Assembly: GCF_013114625.1 (NCBI RefSeq)
Contig: NZ_VTXD01000015.1
Location: forward strand, 1 to 64,000
Direction: 5' to 3'
Source: Vibrio sp. 99-70-13A1
Lineage (GTDB): Bacteria > Pseudomonadota > Gammaproteobacteria > Enterobacterales > Vibrionaceae
Length of the DNA: 64,000 nt
Shown: positions 7,387 to 16,856 of the stretch, piece by piece
How positions within the stretch are numbered: the first letter of the stretch is position 1
How the letters are laid out: each line of letters starts with the position of its first letter
Notes under the pieces: model-generated
The model's database searches: none
Seen by the model: only the letters and a program-made list of their open reading frames with translations
Told to the model about the DNA's origin: nothing
Program-made: the position numbers and the translations under genes

Positions 7387-9480
7387 TTACCACTTGTAGT
7401 TTGCATTTAGCATTACAGAGCGAGATTGACCGTAGTAACACCAGTAATCACAACCAGACACATACTCTTCGTTAAGAATATTGTTCACGTTTAACTGTGC
7501 TTGCCATTGGTAAGTGATGTCATAAGTTACCGATGCGTCCCAAAGTGTCACAGATGGAACGGTTAGATCTGAGCTTTTAGGGTTGTCTTTTGATTCGCCA
7601 ACGTATCGAACACCAGTACCGATATTGAGGTTCGGGATAAACTCTTGCGCACTGTAATCAATCCAAGCTGATGCTTGATGCTCAGGGATAAGTGCTGCTT
7701 GCTGTTTACCTTGACCAAATGTTTCATCAGTTTCTGCTTTCGTATAGGTGTAACTTGCCATCAGTTTTACAGAGTCTGTAAGCTGAGCTGCACCATCGAT
7801 TTCAACACCTGTTGATGTTATTTCACCTGTTTGTGTTGCTATCCAAGTAGAAGGGTCTGTAACCAGCGCATTCTTCTGAGAAATATCAAACCATGCAACG
7901 TTAACAAATCCATCGATAAAGCTAGGCTCGTATTTAACACCAACCTCTACTTGTTCACCTTCAAGTGGTTTGTACAGCTCGTTTGTTGAAGCATCGATAG
8001 TGCTGATTACTTCAAACGATTGAGAGTAGCTTGCATATGGCGATAAGCCGTTTTCTGCAAGGTACATTACACCAGCACTTAAAGATAATTCACCATCATC
8101 GCGAGATTCGCTTTGATCAACGTTTGTGCCTTTTCCTGTATTCTCGGTTTTAACCCAATCGTAGCGAGCGCCTACGTTACCAATCCATTGATCGTGTAAT
8201 TTAAGTTGGTATTGTGAGTACATACTTGCCTGAGATTTCGAGATCTCACGCTTGATGTTGTTTGCAGAGTCAAGTGGGGTGAAGTTGCCGTATTCTGGGT
8301 TTGACGGGTTAATGGTGCCAAACGCATAGTTGTCTTGCTCTAAGCCATCAGTTTTGTGGTACTGGAGATCCATGCCAACTAGCACCGTGTGTTCAGCGTT
8401 GTTAGCGGTCCAGTTACCGACTGCATTGTTATCGAAGGTGATACTCTCGTTTTTACCATCACGGAATACGATGCCTTGAGTAAGTTCTTCAACAGATGGA
8501 TCGTTGTTTGAGAAAGCGTAAGAGCTGCGAAGGTATAGCTCGTTAGAACCATAATTCAGGTTTTGAGAAAGCTTCCACGTGTCGTTAAGTTCGTGCTCTA
8601 GCAAATAGCCCAATGAGAATTGAGTGCGTTCATACTTGTCATAATCAGGTTGACCAAGGTTCGTTGACGGGTCAATGTTACCAAAGTCAGAGTCGATCAA
8701 TGTTCCTGCTGCCGGGAAGAAAGGGTTCGTTGGAACACCATCATCATGAAGGTAGCTTGCTAACACGGTGAGTATCGTGCGATCAGAAATATCAATTTCA
8801 AAGCTTGGCGCAATGTAGAAGCGTTCATTGCTTGTACCGTCTAGTTCGCCATCTTCACTCTTCATTAAACCGACTAAACGGTAACGTACACGGCCATCTT
8901 CGTTAGCGTCATCAGCAATGTCGAATCCGACCGCTTGATGATGATTGTTGCCCACTTCGATCTTAACTTCGCCTTGAGGTGCGAAAGTTGGCTTCTTTTG
9001 AACAGCATTAACTAAGCCGCCAGGTGCAGACTCACCATAAAGAACAGCAGAAGGACCTTTAATCACCTCAACGCTTTCTAGACCGTATGGTTCTACTAAC
9101 CACGTGTAGTAACCATCTCGAAATAGGCGGTTGCCGTCTAGATAAGTCGCAGCATCAAAACCACGAATTTTGAACCAATCAGTGTCATTATCAGCACCAT
9201 ACGGTTGCGCTGTTACACCTGATGTGTAGCGCAGTGCTTCATCCAGTTTTTGTGGTGCTCGAACACGTAATTCATCTTCAGATATGATTGAAATAGATTT
9301 CGGTGTTTCTTTTGCAGGGGTTTCTATTTTCAATGCCTGAGCAGTAACGGTGATCGTTTCGACTTCTTCAGTTGAAATGTCTGTCGCAAAGGCAAATTGA
9401 GTCGGAAGTAAAAGAATTGAGCCCACTGCTAGGCTTCGCTTAACAGCAAGGCTAAGCGTTTTTGGTTTTAGGATGGTCAT
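7387..9480 (-). CDS. fhuA: TonB-dependent ferric hydroxamate siderophore receptor (FhuA-like)
   Basis: This outer-membrane 22-strand receptor takes up a ferric siderophore using TonB energy. I chose the ATG at 9480 because it yields a clean signal peptide (MTILKPKTLSLAVKRSL, hydrophobic core, cleavage near FAFA); the ATG at 9510 would add ten polar residues. A TonB-box-like ETITVTA follows the signal peptide, then a plug domain (DELRVRAPQKLDEALRY to GPSAVLYGESAPGGLVNAV), then the barrel ending in aromatic NYKW. A cysteine pair near the C-terminus (CDYWC) fits the FhuA/FoxA type. It is adjacent to fhuCDB and preceded by Fur boxes. The exact ligand is unknown. Confidence 0.88.
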   Translation of the reverse strand: MTILKPKTLSLAVKRSLAVGSILLLPTQFAFATDISTEEVETITVTAQALKIETPAKETPKSISIISEDELRVRAPQKLDEALRYTSGVTAQPYGADNDTDWFKIRGFDAATYLDGNRLFRDGYYTWLVEPYGLESVEVIKGPSAVLYGESAPGGLVNAVQKKPTFAPQGEVKIEVGNNHHQAVGFDIADDANEDGRVRYRLVGLMKSEDGELDGTSNERFYIAPSFEIDISDRTILTVLASYLHDDGVPTNPFFPAAGTLIDSDFGNIDPSTNLGQPDYDKYERTQFSLGYLLEHELNDTWKLSQNLNYGSNELYLRSSYAFSNNDPSVEELTQGIVFRDGKNESITFDNNAVGNWTANNAEHTVLVGMDLQYHKTDGLEQDNYAFGTINPSNPEYGNFTPLDSANNIKREISKSQASMYSQYQLKLHDQWIGNVGARYDWVKTENTGKGTNVDQSESRDDGELSLSAGVMYLAENGLSPYASYSQSFEVISTIDASTNELYKPLEGEQVEVGVKYEPSFIDGFVNVAWFDISQKNALVTDPSTWIATQTGEITSTGVEIDGAAQLTDSVKLMASYTYTKAETDETFGQGKQQAALIPEHQASAWIDYSAQEFIPNLNIGTGVRYVGESKDNPKSSDLTVPSVTLWDASVTYDITYQWQAQLNVNNILNEEYVSGCDYWCYYGQSRSVMLNANYKW

Positions 9481-9544
9481 TATTTTCCACTGTACTGATT
9501 GGTTGCGCATTTTCTAATGCAAACGGTAGCGATAATGGTTCTTA

Positions 9545-9586
9545 TTTTGATTATGATTATACATAGTTGATAATAATCATAATTAG
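9545..9586. promoter_or_regulatory. Overlapping Fur boxes
   Basis: The stretch contains TGATTATGATTAT and TGATAATAATCATAATTA, close to the Fur consensus built from GATAAT units in both orientations. It lies 65-106 bases upstream of the receptor start and about 230 bases before the divergent ABC exporter, so it most likely represses the receptor and perhaps the exporter when iron is plentiful. Confidence 0.75.
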
Positions 9587-9816
9587 ACCTGGATCACGTT
9601 GAAGTGGTAATTCATAAAATAATTAAGTGATATGTATCACTTAATTGTGGTGGGATTTACTTGATTGGTGAGTGTGAGTCGATTTTTTGTTATTTAATTA
9701 CAAATTTATATGTATTATCGCCTATTGATGGATTTGAAGAAAAAGCTACACAAGTTCGAGGAAATCTTGATAATAGCGACCCCGTCACCGACTGAAGCAG
9801 ACAGGTATTGCTACTT

Positions 9817-11640
9817 ATGTTTAATTGGTTTGAAAACCTTACAAAGCCATTTCCAACTCACGAGACCGAAAAACCACCAAAAAGTTTATTTGGTTTTTGT
9901 CGTTTTTATACCCGAGGTTTTGAAGTGCCTTTGGTATTAATGGCAATTCTAAGTGCATTAATCGCTATTTCAGAAGTTGCTTTATTGCGCTACCTCGGGG
10001 AGTTGGTTGATATACTAGCGAACCAAGACAGAGAGACATTTTGGCAAGACCAAGGTGACCGTATTGAAAATATGCTGATCCTTGTGGTCATCATTATGCC
10101 AATGCTAGGCTTTTTACATTCGATGATTATGCATCAGTCATTGTTAGGTAATTATCCAATGTCGATTCGTTGGTTAATTCACCGTTATTTACTTAAGCAG
10201 GCTGTTGGTTTTTTCCAGCGAGATTTTGCGGGTCGTGTCGCTACAAAGGTAATGCAAAGTGCATTAGCGGTACGCGAAACCGTGATGAAACTTCTTGATG
10301 TACTGGTTTATATTTCTGTCTATTTCATCTCAATGATTTGGATGATGGGTGAATCTGACCTAATTTTGATGTTGCCGATTCTTATTTGGTTAGTGTTGTA
10401 TATTTTTATTCAACTTTACTTTATCCCAAAAATGAAACAAGTCGCGACAGTGCAAGCGGATGCTCGTTCTATAATGACGGGACGCATTGTGGATTCCTAC
10501 ACAAATATTTCAACAGTAAAGCTTTTTGCGCACTCTCAGCGTGAACTAGATTATGCTGAAAGCAGCATGAAAGGCTTCTTGAAAACCGTTTATCGTCAGA
10601 TGCGAATGGTGACATGTTTATTATTAAGTGTGGACGCAATTAACTACCTGTTGCTTATTTCAATTGCTGCTACCTCTATTATGTTGTGGTTAGACGCCAG
10701 TGTAACGATAGGGGCGATAGCGGTTGGAATCAGTATAGCCCTTCGAGTTCAAGGCATGTCGAAGTGGATCATGTGGGAAGTGAGCTCATTATTTGAAAAT
10801 ATCGGCACGGTTGTCGATGGTATGAATACCATCTCGAATGATGTTGAGGTGAAAGATGTCCCGAATGCGAAACAGCTCGACCTTAAACAAGGCGCGATTG
10901 AATTCGATAACGTGTGTTTTAACTACAGTGAAGAAAAAGCGGTATTTAACAAACTAGACTTGAACATCAAACCTGGTGAAAAAGTGGGTATCGTTGGTCG
11001 CTCTGGTGCTGGTAAATCAACGTTAGTAAATCTGCTGTTGCGTTTTTTCGATGTGAACAGCGGTACGATTCGCATTGATGACCAGGATATATCTCAAGTC
11101 GAGCAAGAATCTCTGCGTCAGTATATTGGGATGATCACCCAAGATACTTCACTGCTGCATCGCTCTATTAAAGAGAATATCTTATATGGTGACCCGAATG
11201 CATCTATGGACGATTTGGTCGATGCCGCGAAGCAAGCGCATGCTCACGATTTCATTCAAGAACTAAAAGATGAAAGCGGCAACCAAGCTTACGATGTAGA
11301 AGTGGGTGAACGTGGTGTAAAGCTGTCTGGTGGCCAACGTCAACGTGTCGCAATTGCTCGTGTTCTATTGAAGAACGCGCCTATCCTGATTATGGATGAG
11401 GCTACATCGGCTCTAGATTCAGAAGTTGAGTCGGCGATTCAAGAAAACCTTGAAGTACTTATGGATGGTAAAACAGTCATTGCGATTGCGCACCGCCTGT
11501 CTACGATTGCCGCACTAGACCGCCTGATTGTAATGGACCAAGGTCAAGTCATAGAGCAAGGTTCTCACAAAGAGCTGCTTGAGTTAAAAGGCGTTTATGC
11601 TCAGCTTTGGAAACATCAAACAGGTGGGTTTCTAGGATGA
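9817..11640 (+). CDS. ABC transporter, fused membrane and ATPase domains (MsbA-like exporter)
   Basis: This is a half-size type IV ABC exporter that would work as a homodimer. Residues ~40-325 hold six membrane segments. Residues ~360-600 are the ATPase: Walker A GRSGAGKST, signature LSGGQRQR, Walker B ILIMDEATSALD, and H-loop IAIAHRL. I prefer ATG 9817, with CAGG at 9802-9805 ahead of it, over a TTG at 9808. It is divergent from the siderophore receptor with Fur-type boxes between them, which suggests export of a siderophore or protection against one. This is inference; lipid or drug export is also possible. Confidence 0.85.
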   Translation: MFNWFENLTKPFPTHETEKPPKSLFGFCRFYTRGFEVPLVLMAILSALIAISEVALLRYLGELVDILANQDRETFWQDQGDRIENMLILVVIIMPMLGFLHSMIMHQSLLGNYPMSIRWLIHRYLLKQAVGFFQRDFAGRVATKVMQSALAVRETVMKLLDVLVYISVYFISMIWMMGESDLILMLPILIWLVLYIFIQLYFIPKMKQVATVQADARSIMTGRIVDSYTNISTVKLFAHSQRELDYAESSMKGFLKTVYRQMRMVTCLLLSVDAINYLLLISIAATSIMLWLDASVTIGAIAVGISIALRVQGMSKWIMWEVSSLFENIGTVVDGMNTISNDVEVKDVPNAKQLDLKQGAIEFDNVCFNYSEEKAVFNKLDLNIKPGEKVGIVGRSGAGKSTLVNLLLRFFDVNSGTIRIDDQDISQVEQESLRQYIGMITQDTSLLHRSIKENILYGDPNASMDDLVDAAKQAHAHDFIQELKDESGNQAYDVEVGERGVKLSGGQRQRVAIARVLLKNAPILIMDEATSALDSEVESAIQENLEVLMDGKTVIAIAHRLSTIAALDRLIVMDQGQVIEQGSHKELLELKGVYAQLWKHQTGGFLG

Positions 11641-11670
11641 TTTAAACGCTCTTAACGTTACAGTATATCC

Positions 11671-11704
11671 GAGTCAGCAATATATCTGCTGACTCGCTAT
11701 TTTG
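11671..11704 (+). terminator. Rho-independent terminator of the ABC exporter gene
   Basis: A perfect 9-bp stem (GAGTCAGCA / TGCTGACTC) with a 7-base loop is followed by GCTATTTT. It begins 30 bases after the exporter stop. The IS remnant starts directly at its 3' side, so the insertion spared the terminator. Confidence 0.8.
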
Positions 11705-12473
11705 TCATGTCGACGACTTTTGTCAGGCTTTTCTACCTCAGTGGCAAAAACTTCAACTTGAGAGCGATGAGCGTAAGCGGAACCGTAAAGGACGCATGTC
11801 TGAAAGTGAAATAATGACCATCATTATTGCTTTTCATATGTCACACCAGCGTGATTTCAAGAACTTCTATCTTGGTATTATCCACCGATACCATAAAAGT
11901 GAATTCCCAGCATTGCTTAGCTACACACGTTTTCTTGAAGTGATGCCTTCTGTGCTTGTTCCTCTCAGTTCCTTCTTCACTTATGTAAAAAGAGACCCAA
12001 CAGGTATTGAGTTTATTGATTCTACCAGCATTAAGGTTTGTCATAATTTACGTATCCCAAGGATCAAAGTATTCAAAGGGACGGCTGCAAGAGGTAAAGG
12101 CACGATGGGCTGGTTTTATGGCTTTAAACTGCACATCATCACTAATCACCTTGGTGATATTGTTGCAGCTAAACTCACGCCAGCAAATAGCGATGACAGA
12201 AAGCCCGTTCGTGAGCTATCTAAAGGTTTACTCGACAAGCTCTACGCTGATAAAGGCTATATCAGTAAAGCACTCACAGAAGATTTAGAAGATGACGGCA
12301 TTACGCTAATAACCACTCATCGAAAGAATATGAAACCTAAAGTACTTGCTGCTTGGGATAGAGCGATGTTGTCGAAACGCTTCATTATCGAGACCATAAA
12401 TGACCAATTGAAAAACATCTCTCAGGTTAAATTAGTAAAATTGCTAACATATTTATGTCCAGAGGGTTCATAG
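11703..12473 (+). pseudogene. Truncated IS982-family transposase
   Basis: The frame encodes an IS982-type DDE transposase without its ends. Codons readable from 11703 (CHVDDFCQAFLPQWQK) match the usual N-terminal region, but no start codon precedes them in frame; the first ATG (11796) lies at the internal GRMSESEIMTI. The catalytic residues are present: D in EFIDSTSIKVCH, D in ANSDDRKP and E in RFIIETINDQLK. After KNISQ the usual C-terminal continuation, roughly 40-50 residues in this family, is replaced by 15 unrelated residues and a stop. No terminal inverted repeats are visible. It is a dead remnant marking past mobile-element activity at the edge of an accessory block. Confidence 0.85.
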
Positions 12474-12924
12474 ACCTTAATTTTGACTCGTGGCACTTTC
12501 TAACTCGAAAGTGCCCCAAAGTCATCTAGAGTAAGTGCTCATTCATATCTTGTTAATGTGAGTTTACCCTACATTAAGTTATCTGAATTCCGCTCACCTA
12601 GGAATTATGCGCCTCTTAGCATTCTAACTTCCTTGCATTGTTGATAAGATACGACTTGTAATTCATTACAAGTCGGCATCACGTGAGAGTTAAAGGTGAC
12701 TGTTAGTCGTCTAATTAGCGTTATATTTATGGGGAATATCGAAGACAGACTTACTGAATACTTGTAACCAAAAGCAGTTACACAGAATTATTTATAGGGT
12801 CGTAACTTTATGTTTTACACTATCCTGCGAAACATAATTACACATTATTCTCAAGTGTTTTTATAGCTTACGAGCTTTCATCTCAATATAATAAGCGTTC
12901 CTGTCATCAAAAATGCCCAATACA
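12474..12924. other. Intergenic region with two strong hairpins
   Basis: No gene is seen. Two palindromes stand out: GGCACTTTC / GAAAGTGCC (12492-12515, 6-base loop) and CGACTTGTAAT / ATTACAAGTCG (12652-12675, 2-base loop). Neither has a T-tract, so they are not classical terminators; they may be relics of the mobile element. Confidence 0.55.
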
Positions 12925-13368
12925 ATGAAACATACTAAGCTCATACTATCTTCTGTTGCACTCCTTACTTTATTCGGATGCAAATCAACCTCTTCTGTAA
13001 CAAACTCTGCAACGCCCACTAAAAACAATTCTAACTTCTTGACATTAGATGGAGAAAGAACAAATGAAGCGTACACGTCTTGGAAGTGCAGAGATTATGT
13101 ACGTGAAAAAAATATCATTGTTGAAGTTGGCGTTCTCGAAGAGCAAAAGTATATGCGTGGATTTGTTTTGTATGATGGGTCGAGTGTTGGTGAAAGAACA
13201 ATCTATCGCCGTGTTGGGCTAAATCATCGTTGGGATTGGGGTGGTACCTCTGGAGGTGATTTCGCATTTGTGGTTAAACCTGATGGAGTGAGCAATTATT
13301 TTGATTTCACAAATGTACCAGAAGGAACAACCGTTCAAGCAAGTGGAACATACAAATGCCGAAAGTAA
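12925..13368 (+). CDS. Small lipoprotein of unknown function
   Basis: I do not recognise a family. The protein has a lipoprotein signal: MKHTKLILSS, a hydrophobic stretch and the lipobox LTLFGC, so it should be lipidated and held in an envelope membrane. I took the second in-frame ATG (12925), as it starts with the basic signal segment; the one at 12913 would add MPNT. After a Ser/Thr/Asn linker comes a ~95-residue beta-rich domain. It has one cysteine near its beginning (SWKCRDYV) and one four residues before the end (TYKCRK), a probable disulfide. No ribosome-binding site is obvious. It stands alone between an IS remnant and a membrane protein gene. Confidence 0.65.
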   Translation: MKHTKLILSSVALLTLFGCKSTSSVTNSATPTKNNSNFLTLDGERTNEAYTSWKCRDYVREKNIIVEVGVLEEQKYMRGFVLYDGSSVGERTIYRRVGLNHRWDWGGTSGGDFAFVVKPDGVSNYFDFTNVPEGTTVQASGTYKCRK

Positions 13369-13691
13369 ACTAAATAGTGCTGTGCTCACAATACTGAAGC
13401 TTTTGTCCAGTTCAGTGTTTACTGGGTAGATCACCAAAGCGCAGATCTGCCCCAAGACAAGTTTAGTTACCAGAAAACCATAATAAGATTGATTTGGCCA
13501 ACAAACTGTTGGACAAAATCCGCCCCAATTTTGCCAGAGCCTGGTGCAAAAAATTACTCTGAAGCACTTCTGACCCTTTGTGTGTTTCGTCAGACAAACA
13601 CATCAGTCAAACCAAGAAAGATTTGACTTACTTTTTCTCATGCCTGTATTGTTTCAATTAATTCTAAGTAATCAATTATGGAGATTGAAAG
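13369..13691. other. Intergenic region, no gene seen
   Basis: I see no gene. The segment ATTTGACTTACTTTTTCTCATG near 13621 resembles ATTTGACTTACTTTTCCTTAT at about 3508 in the first intergenic region, a possible shared relic of accessory DNA. Confidence 0.35.
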
Positions 13692-14534
13692 TTGGCAAGT
13701 GATGTTGATTTGGTGGTCGAGGCTATCAATGGGCTAAAATCTAACGTATTTAAAGATTATATTTTCCCAATAGGAACATTGGCAATTTCTGCTTTTATAG
13801 GATTAAAAACATCATTCTATGCGGTTCGCTACGCTGAAGATGTAAAAGCAGACATCCATAAAATTAGAGTTCTCAATCAAACATTGCTGTCTGCTAATCA
13901 AATGCGCAACTCTTTAATGGCGATTAAAGGTAATTATCATGGAAAATTGCAATCTCACCCTATACAACGGGTGTTAGCAATACCACCTTTGGCAAGTTCA
14001 CCAGTTATTCCTCAATTTAATCCTATAGACTTATCTTTTCTCGCAGATAAGGTTGCACTGGCGAGTTTGGATGAACACAAATGGATTCGTGTAGAGTACA
14101 TAGATACGTTATTCAGGAATTTCGATAATGCTGTACAGCAGTGGAAGTTATTAACCAATGAAAAGCTAAATCTTCAACCACAGCTAAACGGACTTATGGG
14201 AGTCGGTTTAAATAATTCACAAGTGATTAATGTACTAGGTAGAGAAACGCTCTGTAAGTTGATTGACCTTACAGAACAAACCTTACTTCTTACAGATCAG
14301 CTTCTTGTAGAAATAAGTTGCTTTTTGATTGCATTCCCTAATGTTAGCGACGAGTTCATAACTGAGCAGAATCGTAAAAGGTATGGTGGAATGTTGAGAT
14401 ACGAGCTGCCCGATAGCGCAGATTCAAAGTCACTCCTATCCTCTTGCCCACCATTAGATTTTATAGCGTGTGCCACTTTATTCGGTACGACAACAGATGA
14501 ATTAAAGTATCGTTATCGACCTATTTACACTTAG
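13692..14534 (+). CDS. Hypothetical protein with one N-terminal membrane segment
   Basis: I do not recognise this 280-residue protein. The start is a TTG with an excellent GGAG eight bases upstream; no in-frame ATG lies near. Residues ~20-45 form one membrane segment (YIFPIGTLAISAFIGL). The rest is soluble and largely helical, in the style of small inner-membrane proteins with a cytoplasmic helical bundle. It is AT-rich and lies in the block between the IS remnant and the DUF2971/TIR-like pair, on the same strand but ~270 bp away, so it is probably a separate transcription unit. A role in phage defence is possible from location only. Confidence 0.7.
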   Translation: MASDVDLVVEAINGLKSNVFKDYIFPIGTLAISAFIGLKTSFYAVRYAEDVKADIHKIRVLNQTLLSANQMRNSLMAIKGNYHGKLQSHPIQRVLAIPPLASSPVIPQFNPIDLSFLADKVALASLDEHKWIRVEYIDTLFRNFDNAVQQWKLLTNEKLNLQPQLNGLMGVGLNNSQVINVLGRETLCKLIDLTEQTLLLTDQLLVEISCFLIAFPNVSDEFITEQNRKRYGGMLRYELPDSADSKSLLSSCPPLDFIACATLFGTTTDELKYRYRPIYT

Positions 14535-14808
14535 GTGAGCACTCCTTTTTCATCGCCGAAAACAAACTTTTCCCCATTACTGCTTAGTGCTTTTACTCAT
14601 TCACATACTGTCAATTGTAGGTTTGCCCTAAGAAAAGTTGTCTTAAGATACTTACTATTAGCGAAATAGTAAAACTATTCTCCATTTAGCGATTTAATAC
14701 TAGTTACCTTTCACTAAGTCACTGATTATAAATTGAAGTAAGAGCCAAAAATCGGCATGATGGTTAGAATATAAACGGCTTATTACCGTTATGAGAACAG
14801 GAGGTAAA

Positions 14809-15516
14809 GTGGCACTGTACAAATTTCAAACAGCTAACTTGAATGCACTTACAGCATTAAAGAAGCACTCCCTGTACTTTTCTTCACTTGATAAGTTTAA
14901 CGACGCGACAGAAATAATGTTTGGTTTGTTACCTAGTGAAACTCCTGTGAGCGGTGACTGCATACCTAATGCTGAAAAGCTAAAACAATGCTCGGTGTTG
15001 TGTATGGCGACTGACGGAAAAGACAGGGCTGTCGAGGAAAACTTACTAATGTGGACTCATTACGGAGATCAGCTTTCAGGCATCTGCTTAGTGTTTAATG
15101 AGTCACAGTTGAAACAAAGTTTTACGCAAAGTGGTTGCACACTGCATCAAAAAGTTACGTATGGTTACCCAAAGCTTATTTCCGAAGACCAATTAGTTGG
15201 TGAACATATGGGGATAGAACGTGTTGCTGGAATAGACTTTTTAAGTATCAATAAAAATCGATTGATGAAGTCATTTATTTTTAACAAACCTAAGTGTTTT
15301 GAGTATGAAAGTGAGTATCGGTTTATATCAAATAGCACTGGTCTAATTGAATACAGTCCAGAATCATTGGAAAAAATAGTCTTCGGTTCAAAATTCCATT
15401 CGACGGAGCTTAAGGATGTTTTTATTGAAGTTGCTAGAAAAGTTAACCCTAATATTGATATTTATGAAGCGCGGGTGAAAGAAAATAGTTTCAAAATATC
15501 CGTTGAAAAATACTAA
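14809..15516 (+). CDS. DUF2971 domain protein
   Basis: The chain matches the DUF2971 pattern: LYKFQ at the N-terminus, then LYFSSLDKFNDATE, the central LLMWTHYGDQLSGICLVF, and later KPKCFEYESEYRFI. The biochemical activity of this family is not established; members are frequent in accessory and defence-rich DNA. Start choice is uncertain: a perfect AGGAGG (14799-14804) sits only four bases before GTG 14809, which I prefer, while ATG 14791 has no Shine-Dalgarno. The next gene begins 24 bp after the stop and is surely co-transcribed, so the two probably act together. Confidence 0.75.
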   Translation: MALYKFQTANLNALTALKKHSLYFSSLDKFNDATEIMFGLLPSETPVSGDCIPNAEKLKQCSVLCMATDGKDRAVEENLLMWTHYGDQLSGICLVFNESQLKQSFTQSGCTLHQKVTYGYPKLISEDQLVGEHMGIERVAGIDFLSINKNRLMKSFIFNKPKCFEYESEYRFISNSTGLIEYSPESLEKIVFGSKFHSTELKDVFIEVARKVNPNIDIYEARVKENSFKISVEKY

Positions 15517-15540
15517 AAAAACAGGTTTGTGAGAAGTAGT

Positions 15541-16605
15541 ATGAAAGTTTTTTATTCATGGCAAAGTGACACTGAAGCTAAGTTCAATCGTCACTTTCAG
15601 CTAGATTGTCTCAAGGCTGCGGTTAAAAAAATTAATCGTGAACTAGAGTTAGATGAGCCTATTCGCGAAGATCATGACACAAAGGGAATCACTGGTTCTC
15701 CAGATATCGCATCTACGATTCTTAGTAAAATAGAAAGCTGTGAAGTGTTTCTGGCTGACATAACATTCGTTTGTCATTCTGAGCGTGAAAGAGCCCTTTC
15801 GAACCCCAATGTGTTAATTGAGTTGGGTTATGCTATGCACGCGCTAGGTAGCGGTAGGATTATTAATATTATGAATACCGCTTTTGGCGAACCTGAAGGC
15901 AAAATTCCATTTGATCTAGCGCATAAACGTTGGCCTATCACTTACAATTTAAGTTCTGGTAATCTTTCTGAAAAGCCTCAAATTAAAAGAGATCTAATTA
16001 CACTACTTGTGCATGCTATCAAGCCGTTTGCAATACAACTAAAAGTCACAAAACCAGATTTTAAAAATAATGTTGAAAAGATAAAACATTCAGAAGAATT
16101 TAGAAAACAGCTAGGTGGCTATGTACAAAGTATCAATAATGAGGGATTGCGCCGTAAAGTTATAATTCGAGATATCGACCGTGTTGAGTCTTATCCCGAA
16201 GTGACTGAAGATGAGGGTATTTCACCTTGGTTTAAAGTTGAATTGGCACAACTTTATCACAGAGGGGTTCAAGTTCTTTTGAGGGTAGGTGCTATCACTC
16301 TATGTGATGATGGCACATATAGATTTCGTAATCACTCAAAAGATGAAAAAGGTGATGAGAGGGTTTTCCTAATAGGAGAAATTCCATTTTCTAACATTGT
16401 TACTATTAACTTTGATGGTGATGAATACGACTGTTTTCCCCATATATTTTGCCACTTTTCAGAACCAACTAGAGAGCCATACGAACGTTTAATTGTTTGC
16501 AAGGAAATTGAAATGGGTAATGGGCATAAATATTACTCAGAAATCGAAACGCTTGAACGTATGCAAAAGAATAGTGAAAAGTACGGTGTTAAGTCATTTG
16601 CCTAA
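15541..16605 (+). CDS. TIR-like / nucleotide-binding N-terminal domain protein
   Basis: The first ~150 residues resemble the TIR-like or deoxyribosyltransferase-like Rossmann domains seen in immune effectors: FYSWQSD at the start, a CEVFLADIT strand, and NPNVLIELGYAMHALG with Glu94 in the place of the catalytic glutamate. Such domains often cleave NAD or bind nucleotides. The C-terminal ~200 residues are unrecognised and may sense the trigger. I chose ATG 15541 with GAGAAG (15531-15536) just upstream; a GTG at 15529 would add four residues. It follows the DUF2971 gene by 24 bp. A defence function is inferred from domain type and location. Confidence 0.72.
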   Translation: MKVFYSWQSDTEAKFNRHFQLDCLKAAVKKINRELELDEPIREDHDTKGITGSPDIASTILSKIESCEVFLADITFVCHSERERALSNPNVLIELGYAMHALGSGRIINIMNTAFGEPEGKIPFDLAHKRWPITYNLSSGNLSEKPQIKRDLITLLVHAIKPFAIQLKVTKPDFKNNVEKIKHSEEFRKQLGGYVQSINNEGLRRKVIIRDIDRVESYPEVTEDEGISPWFKVELAQLYHRGVQVLLRVGAITLCDDGTYRFRNHSKDEKGDERVFLIGEIPFSNIVTINFDGDEYDCFPHIFCHFSEPTREPYERLIVCKEIEMGNGHKYYSEIETLERMQKNSEKYGVKSFA

Positions 16606-16856
16606 CAAGCACTAAGGTTGGTCAATGGGGGGACAAATCTGTACTATCAATATTGTACACAAAGTAAAGCGACTTTCGATACCTGAAGTAATCCATGACT
16701 TACTAATTTAGCAGAGTCGCTGACAAACTTTTGTCCAAAAGCTTGTTACGTTTCTAATACGTTACAGTTAATGAGCTAGTTTCGATATACAAAAAATAAT
16801 GCGTGTCAAAACTCAAGACCTGCTCCTTTTTTATACGTGATGCAGGCGTCACTCGC

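Noticed and set aside
12473-16610. Integron cassette array (same-strand small genes, GCCTAAC at 16602)
   Set aside because: No integrase and no paired attC-like palindromes were found between the genes; the single GCCTAAC coincides with a stop codon.
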